A DNA stretch of 45,403 nucleotides from Bacteroides sp. CAG:1060_57_27 (GTDB lineage: Bacteria > Bacteroidota > Bacteroidia > Bacteroidales > UBA932): the NCBI GenBank assembly GCA_001915575.1, contig MNQT01000017.1:1-45403 (forward strand), in the 5' to 3' direction. Positions 40,859 to 45,403 of the stretch are shown in pieces. The number at the start of each line of letters is the position of its first letter. Position 1 is the stretch's first letter. The notes below the pieces were generated by a model, which was not told the origin of the DNA, searched no databases, and was given only the letters and a program-made list of their open reading frames with translations. Position numbers and translations under genes: made by a program.

Positions 40859-42195
40859 ACCTGAGAACCATAGGAATAGTAATCGGAAGGGAATACTCCA
40901 CCCGTGTCAGGAAGAAGAGCTTCCTGCTCACGACCTTCATAACCCCGATATTGTTCGCGGCCCTGTGCCTTGTACCCGCGTTCCTGATGACCAACATGAA
41001 GGAGAGCGCCAAGAGGCTCGCCGTGGTCGACAACTCCGGCATCGTGCTGCCTTATCTCGAAGACGGGGAGACTGTATCCTATGTGGACATGAGCTCCAGC
41101 GATGCAGATTCGGTCAAGGTCCGCCTTGCCGAGCTGGGATGCGACGGAGTGCTTGTCGTGTCGCCTCTCGATTCGGCCGCCAAGACTATCAGCGCCGAGA
41201 TATATTCGCCCAGCCCGCTCGGAATCGACCTCGAGGAGAACCTCGGGAACCGTCTTGACGACGCCCTGGAGAACTACAGGGTAGAATCGTACGGTATCGA
41301 GGGCCTTGCGCAGATTATGGAGGATGTCAAGGTGAACGTGCCGCTCAGGTCGTACACGATAAGCGACGACGGCGAGGAGAAAGTCTCCGAGTCCGGGGTC
41401 TACATGCTCGTGTCGATGATTCTCGGCATGGTAATCTACATGTTCATCGTGATGTTCGGCGCCATGGTGATGTCGTCCGTCATCGAGGAGAAGTCGAGCA
41501 GGGTTGTCGAGGTGCTCGTGAGCTCCGTGAAGGCTACCGAACTCATGTTCGGAAAGATAATAGGCATCGCATTCGTCGCCCTCACGCAGTTCCTGCTGTG
41601 GATAGTGCTTACCGTGGCGATCGTGGGCGTGGTGGGAGCCCTGGCGGGGCCTTCGCTCGCCTCCAGCCTCGACCCTGCGGAAATGAGCCAGATGGCCGGA
41701 ATGGATGCCGGACAGCTCGCCGGCATGACGGGTTCGTCAGAGCTCGGCGTGATAATTTCGTCGCTTTCCAACATGCATCTCGGGACGATACTCGTATGTT
41801 TCCTGATATTCTTCGTGCTGGGATATATGCTCTATGCCTCGCTGTTCGCCGCCATAGGCTCGGCCGTAGAGAACGAGGGCGACTCCTCCCAGCTCCAGAT
41901 GCCGGTGACCGTGCCCCTTATGATTGCCTTCTTCGTCGCTCTGTATGCGTTCAAGGCACCTGAAAGCACTCTTGTCTTCTGGTGTTCGCTGATACCGTTC
42001 ACCTCTCCCATAGTGATGCTCGCCAGGCTGCCTTATGGCGTGCCTACATGGGAGATAGTGCTCTCTATAATACTTCTTGCGCTGACTTTCGCGCTCTGCG
42101 CCTGGCTGTCGGCGAAGATCTATAAGGTAGGAATACTTATGTTCGGTAAAAAGACAAGCTGGAAAGACCTATGGAAATGGTTGAAGCAAAAGTAG
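40855..42195 (+). CDS. ABC-2 type permease, NatB-like
   Basis: The 446-residue membrane protein has one helix near residues 21-42, then a large extracytoplasmic domain (about 50-175), then a cluster of five or six helices to the end. The segment VIEEKSSRVVEVLVSSVKATELMFGKIIG around 205-235 is the coupling region typical of ABC-2 permeases of the NatB type. It forms the exporter with the ATPase before it. Its last 25 bases overlap the following nucleotidase-domain gene. Confidence 0.85.
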   Translation: MNLRTIGIVIGREYSTRVRKKSFLLTTFITPILFAALCLVPAFLMTNMKESAKRLAVVDNSGIVLPYLEDGETVSYVDMSSSDADSVKVRLAELGCDGVLVVSPLDSAAKTISAEIYSPSPLGIDLEENLGNRLDDALENYRVESYGIEGLAQIMEDVKVNVPLRSYTISDDGEEKVSESGVYMLVSMILGMVIYMFIVMFGAMVMSSVIEEKSSRVVEVLVSSVKATELMFGKIIGIAFVALTQFLLWIVLTVAIVGVVGALAGPSLASSLDPAEMSQMAGMDAGQLAGMTGSSELGVIISSLSNMHLGTILVCFLIFFVLGYMLYASLFAAIGSAVENEGDSSQLQMPVTVPLMIAFFVALYAFKAPESTLVFWCSLIPFTSPIVMLARLPYGVPTWEIVLSIILLALTFALCAWLSAKIYKVGILMFGKKTSWKDLWKWLKQK

Positions 42196-43025
42196 CGTTC
42201 CCGTTTGCCGTCCTCCTCGCCCTGTCCTCTTGCTCGTCAGGCGGGAGTTTCACCTGGGAGCGCCATTCTATGGACGGACACAGGACGGGAGTCACCGCGC
42301 CGACGGCCGACAATGTGCCCGAGGCGCTCGGGGTTATCGACGACAGTGTCTACATCGCTCCCAACGGAGTGCGTTTCGTATCTTCGAGCGCGACATACGC
42401 AGTCGCTGCCGATATGATTGCGGTGCAGCCCGAGATGGCCGCGCTCAAGCAGGTAATCGGCCGCTCCAGCGCGGAGATGCTGCGCGGAGGTGCCAACTGC
42501 GCTCTCTCCAACTGGATAGTCGACCATATGAGGGAGGATGTCGCGAGACTTACCGGCAAGCGCGTGGATGTCGCTATCCTCAATTCCGGCGGCATAAGGG
42601 TCGACCTGCCCGAGGGCGATGTCCTGCTGGACGACCTCGTGTCGATGCTGCCTTTCAAGAACTATCTCAGCTATGTGGCGCTCGAGGGTCGCGACCTCCT
42701 GGCCCTTTTCGAGCAGATGGCCGAAGGCTCGATGCAGCCCGTCTCCGGGGTGCATGTGGTGCTTGACGGGCACCGCCTCGATACGCTGCTCGTCGGAGGA
42801 AAGCCCGTGGATCCCGACCGTGTCTACGGCGTGGGCACGATAGACTTCCTGCTCGACGGCGGCGACAGGCTCAATGTGGCCAGGAACGCCAAAGAGCTCA
42901 TTATCACCGACTGCCTGCTGATAGACTCGATGCTGCCGTATGCGATGAGCTACGCACAGCAGGGCAGGCCCATAGAGTATTTCACCGATGACAGGGTCGT
43001 AATCAAGGGGAGGGCTGACAAATGA
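42171..43025 (+). CDS. 5'-nucleotidase C-terminal domain protein, lipoprotein
   Basis: The 284-residue protein contains only the C-terminal substrate-binding domain of 5'-nucleotidases. Motifs are GGANCALSNWIVDHM (as in family ELGNLxxDAM), VDVAILNSGGIRVDLPEG, and the substrate-stacking region YGVGTIDFLLDGGD. A lipobox (LALSSC, Cys near residue 21) anchors it. There is no metal site, so it needs the metallophosphatase encoded next. Its start overlaps the permease gene by 25 bases; ATG at 42177 is an alternative. Confidence 0.8.
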   Translation: MEMVEAKVAFPFAVLLALSSCSSGGSFTWERHSMDGHRTGVTAPTADNVPEALGVIDDSVYIAPNGVRFVSSSATYAVAADMIAVQPEMAALKQVIGRSSAEMLRGGANCALSNWIVDHMREDVARLTGKRVDVAILNSGGIRVDLPEGDVLLDDLVSMLPFKNYLSYVALEGRDLLALFEQMAEGSMQPVSGVHVVLDGHRLDTLLVGGKPVDPDRVYGVGTIDFLLDGGDRLNVARNAKELIITDCLLIDSMLPYAMSYAQQGRPIEYFTDDRVVIKGRADK

Positions 43026-43840
43026 GAAGGTTTTACGCTTTAGCGCTACTTGCCGCGGCGCTGCTGGTCCTCGGCTCATGTGAACGTCAGCCGAGGCTCG
43101 TGATTCTCCATACCAACGATACGCACAGTCACTTCGAACCCATAAGGAGCGGCGCCGACGCCGGAAAGGGAGGTGCGATAGAAAGGGCTGCGTTCATCGA
43201 TTCCGTGCGCAACGCTGTAGGCGAGGATAAGGTGCTGCTGCTGCATGCCGGCGATTTCAGCCAGGGGACTTCGTATTTCTCCGAACTCGGAGGTCAGCTC
43301 GAACCCCGGGTGATAAACGACATGCGCTATGACTGCGTGACGCTCGGCAACCACGAGTTCGACAACGGTATCGAAGACCTCGCCGGCAGGCTTGCCCGGC
43401 TGGAGGGGACGAAGGTCGTGAGCGCGAATATCGACGTGTCGCAGTTCGAGCTCGGAAAATATGTGCAGCCGTATGCGATAATCGAGAAGGCTGGGCTCAG
43501 GATAGGCGTAATAGGCCTCGAGACAAACCTTTCCGCCAACGTGAGTGCGACAATCTCGTCCCGTATACCCCAGATGGACAACGTCGAGGTCACGAACAAA
43601 TGGGCTTCCTACCTGCACGACAGCGAGAAGTGCGACCTCATAATCCTGCTCTCGCATATAGGTTATGACGAAGACCAGAAGCTCGTCCCCCAGACGCGCC
43701 ATATCGATCTCGTGATAGGCGGCCATTCCCACACTTTCGTTGACGGCTTCGTGTATGTCGAAGATCTCGACGGCCGGAAAGTGCCGATAATCACCGACGG
43801 ATGCTTCGGCCTCGACATGGGCGAGGTCAGGTTCTATTGA
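43022..43840 (+). CDS. 5'-nucleotidase N-terminal metallophosphatase, lipoprotein
   Basis: The 272-residue protein is the two-metal catalytic domain alone. LVILHTNDTHSHFEP, LLLHAGDFSQGTSYF, TLGNHEFDNG and later ILLSHIGYDEDQ and GGHSHTF supply the Asp, His and Asn ligands. The lipobox is VLGSC (Cys near residue 20). In usual 5'-nucleotidases it is fused in front of the C-terminal domain, but here the two are separate genes in reversed order with a 4-base overlap. Together they should hydrolyse nucleotides outside the cytoplasm. Confidence 0.88.
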   Translation: MRRFYALALLAAALLVLGSCERQPRLVILHTNDTHSHFEPIRSGADAGKGGAIERAAFIDSVRNAVGEDKVLLLHAGDFSQGTSYFSELGGQLEPRVINDMRYDCVTLGNHEFDNGIEDLAGRLARLEGTKVVSANIDVSQFELGKYVQPYAIIEKAGLRIGVIGLETNLSANVSATISSRIPQMDNVEVTNKWASYLHDSEKCDLIILLSHIGYDEDQKLVPQTRHIDLVIGGHSHTFVDGFVYVEDLDGRKVPIITDGCFGLDMGEVRFY

Positions 43841-43873
43841 TCCTTCGACCCTGAGACATATATTCTCTGAAAC

Positions 43874-43906
43874 GCCCGGACTTTGAGTGAGTCCGGGCAT
43901 TTGTGA
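43874..43906 (+). terminator. Terminator after the nucleotidase genes
   Basis: GCCCGGACT (43874-43882) pairs perfectly with AGTCCGGGC (43890-43898) around a 7-base loop, with ATTTGTGATATTT after it. It separates the exporter/nucleotidase operon from the integrase. Confidence 0.7.
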
Positions 43907-43924
43907 TATTTGAGTAAAAACATC

Positions 43925-45187
43925 ATGTTCAAGTATTCGCAAAAAGGTATTTCCGTATTTGCCGTCCTTGACAGGCGCAGGGCAAAGCTGAACGGGCTTT
44001 ATCCCGTAAAAATTGAAGTTATAGACCACAGGAGGCAGAAGTATTATCCGGTAGGGATAGACCTGTCGCAGACCGAGTGGGAGTCTATCGAAACGGGAGG
44101 AGTAAGTGTCGCGATCCGCCGTGTAGTCGAAGAAAGCCTGATGAGGGTCATAGGCGAGGTGTCACGCCTTGTGGCACGGGACAGATTCTCGTTCACACGG
44201 CTCGACGCCGGCCTTGGCCGCCCGTCCGGCTGCACGCTTAACATACTGCTCGAGAGGGCGGCCGAAGAGTTCCGCCTTGCCGGAAGGGCCAATTCGTTCT
44301 ATATCTATAGGAATATATTGCACGGGGTAGAGAAATTCGCCGGAAGGCCGGTATGTCTTTCCTCCGTCACGCCGGAATGGCTGTATGGCTGCGAACGCTT
44401 CTGGATCGCCGGAGGAAAGAACGCGACTACGGTCAACATATATATGAGAGGCATCAGGAACGTATTCAACAGGGCGGTGTCGCAGGGACTGGTGGAAGCG
44501 GACGCTTCGCCTTTCCGCAAGGACGGATACCATATTCCGAAGTACACGTGCCGGAAGCTGGCTCTCGATATCGGACAGATAAGGAAGATAGCCGAATTCA
44601 AAGGAGATGCGGAACTCGAGATGTGGCGCGACCTGTGGCTTTTCTCATATCTGTGCAACGGTATAAATTTCAGGGATATGCTGTACCTCAGGTACCGCAA
44701 TGTGGTTGGCGGGGAGATATGGTATGTGCGCTCGAAGACCTGCCGCTGCTCCAGGCCCAAGGTAATCAAGGCCGTCATCACCGACAGGATGAGGCAGATC
44801 ATAGGCAATATAGGCAATCCGTATGACGGGAATCCAGATACCTTTATATTCAAGTTTGCAGCGGACGGTGAAGATGAATTCGGCATAGCCCTGAATGTAC
44901 GCTCTGTCGTGAACCGCTGCAACATTGCGCTCGGCTGTATCGCTTTCAGGCTCGGCATCCCTAAGTTCACCACATACTCCGCACGTCATTCGTTTGCGAG
45001 CATACTGCAGAGGCATGGCGTCGATGTGAGCTATATCTCGGAATGCCTCGGACATTCGAGCATATCTGTGACTGAAAGCTATCTGGCGGGATTCGGCAGG
45101 GACGACAGGGAGAAGAACGCCGTATTTCTTATGGATTTCGAGTGTGAGGGGAATAAAGCTGACGCGATTTATTCCACAATGTTATAA
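43925..45187 (+). CDS. Tyrosine recombinase, Bacteroidetes SAM-like integrase
   Basis: The 420-residue protein has an N-terminal arm-binding domain (about 5-55), a SAM-like core-binding domain (about 105-205) and a catalytic domain. Catalytic parts seen are Lys near 271 (VRSKT), YSARHSFASIL with Arg 354 and His 355, His 377 (CLGHSS) and nucleophile Tyr 386. The first catalytic Arg position reads LCNGINF, with Asn where many relatives have Arg-Gly; this variant also occurs in this Bacteroidetes group. A TTG at 43910 is an alternative start. Such integrases mobilise transposons or genomic islands, but no other mobility gene is inside the window. Confidence 0.82.
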   Translation: MFKYSQKGISVFAVLDRRRAKLNGLYPVKIEVIDHRRQKYYPVGIDLSQTEWESIETGGVSVAIRRVVEESLMRVIGEVSRLVARDRFSFTRLDAGLGRPSGCTLNILLERAAEEFRLAGRANSFYIYRNILHGVEKFAGRPVCLSSVTPEWLYGCERFWIAGGKNATTVNIYMRGIRNVFNRAVSQGLVEADASPFRKDGYHIPKYTCRKLALDIGQIRKIAEFKGDAELEMWRDLWLFSYLCNGINFRDMLYLRYRNVVGGEIWYVRSKTCRCSRPKVIKAVITDRMRQIIGNIGNPYDGNPDTFIFKFAADGEDEFGIALNVRSVVNRCNIALGCIAFRLGIPKFTTYSARHSFASILQRHGVDVSYISECLGHSSISVTESYLAGFGRDDREKNAVFLMDFECEGNKADAIYSTML

Positions 45188-45403
45188 TAAAATATTGTTT
45201 TATCAGCTTGATTTACACCCTATGCTAAGTCTAAACTCTCACAAAGATATTGCATTTCCTGAAATTATCAAAAAATACTTGAAAAAATACATGGAAACAT
45301 TTGCAGGTAGAGTCAACGAGCAAGTGCAACAAGAAGTAAAATTACAACAAAAGTTTAAAGAACTCGTCTTTCGGGGTTGAGAAATTGAGTTTTTCCCTTG
45401 GCC
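45188..45403. other. AT-rich tail after the integrase
   Basis: The composition falls sharply right after the integrase stop. Only one small frame is present (45222-45380). No direct repeat of an attachment site can be seen within the window. Confidence 0.5.
45222..45380 (+). CDS. Short unknown ORF, possible gene remnant
   Basis: The 52-residue frame begins with ATG (MLSLNSHKDIAFPEI) and is helical and charged (MRG-free start; VNEQVQQEVKLQQKFKELVF at the end). It reads like the tail of a larger protein, and an upstream part of the same frame overlaps the integrase. It could be a remnant left by an insertion. No family is recognised. Confidence 0.25.
   Translation: MLSLNSHKDIAFPEIIKKYLKKYMETFAGRVNEQVQQEVKLQQKFKELVFRG

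Noticed and set aside
1..45403. CRISPR array, rRNA operon or riboswitch
   Set aside because: No regularly spaced direct repeats, no rRNA sequence and no riboswitch core that I could recognise were seen on either strand.

Overview
The window is chromosomal DNA from a Bacteroidales bacterium. Most of it looks GC-rich by eye, which would fit a Rikenellaceae/Alistipes-like member; the family-level placement is inference. The evidence for the order is Bacteroidetes-type -7 promoter boxes (TAnnTTTG) before many genes, an ECF sigma operon bracketed by DUF4252 genes, lipoproteins with Bacteroidetes lipoboxes, arabinose catabolism built on a sodium/sugar symporter with araD-araA-araB, and an integrase of the Bacteroidetes SAM-like type.

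Layout. (1) 1-2840 is AT-rich accessory DNA. The left edge cuts a zinc-ribbon transposase on the minus strand. Next come a 26-bp perfect palindrome, a DUF2971 gene that appears to have lost its N-terminus, and a tightly packed five-gene cassette (909-2690) of small, mostly membrane proteins. Two proteins of the cassette carry three related J-domain-like modules, only one of which keeps HPD; this is the least explained part of the window. (2) 2845-5552 holds a secreted protein of unknown function, a calycin-like lipoprotein, a small membrane protein and a DUF362 ferredoxin-like protein. (3) 5657-5816 is a long inverted repeat between divergent genes. It is followed by a phosphate/polyphosphate operon: PiT transporter with a PhoU-like tail, phosphate-type porin, polyphosphate kinase and Ppx/GppA phosphatase (5908-12232), then a DUF2147 protein.

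(4) 12802-18550 is a minus-strand block: acyl-CoA ligase, PLP aminotransferase, YiiX-type lipoprotein hydrolase, tRNA-Leu(UAG), and the operon DUF4252 - ECF sigma - putative anti-sigma - DUF4252, with a dyad upstream. (5) 18719-21915 holds an AspT/YidE-type transporter, a DUF418 membrane protein and a hotdog thioesterase. A second long hairpin sits between the thioesterase promoter and the next operon. (6) 22150-34582 is one gapless run of co-directional genes: GH31 glycosidase, aldose 1-epimerase, Na+/sugar symporter, araD, araA and araB, continuing into an orphan HsdR_N-like nuclease-fold protein, tRNA nucleotidyltransferase, XerC-type recombinase and hibernation factor. The last four genes overlap one another. 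(7) 34667-39922 has two different GH51 arabinofuranosidases with holA (minus strand) between them. Regions 6 and 7 together make a plausible route from arabinose-decorated plant glycans to xylulose-5-phosphate. (8) 39998-43840 is an ABC-2 exporter pair followed by a 5'-nucleotidase split into two lipoprotein genes in reversed domain order. (9) 43925-45403 is a tyrosine integrase followed by AT-rich sequence to the window end, probably the edge of another mobile region.

No rRNA, CRISPR array, SusC/SusD pair or recognisable arabinose regulator is present. All assignments come from reading motifs and gene context; no database search was run.
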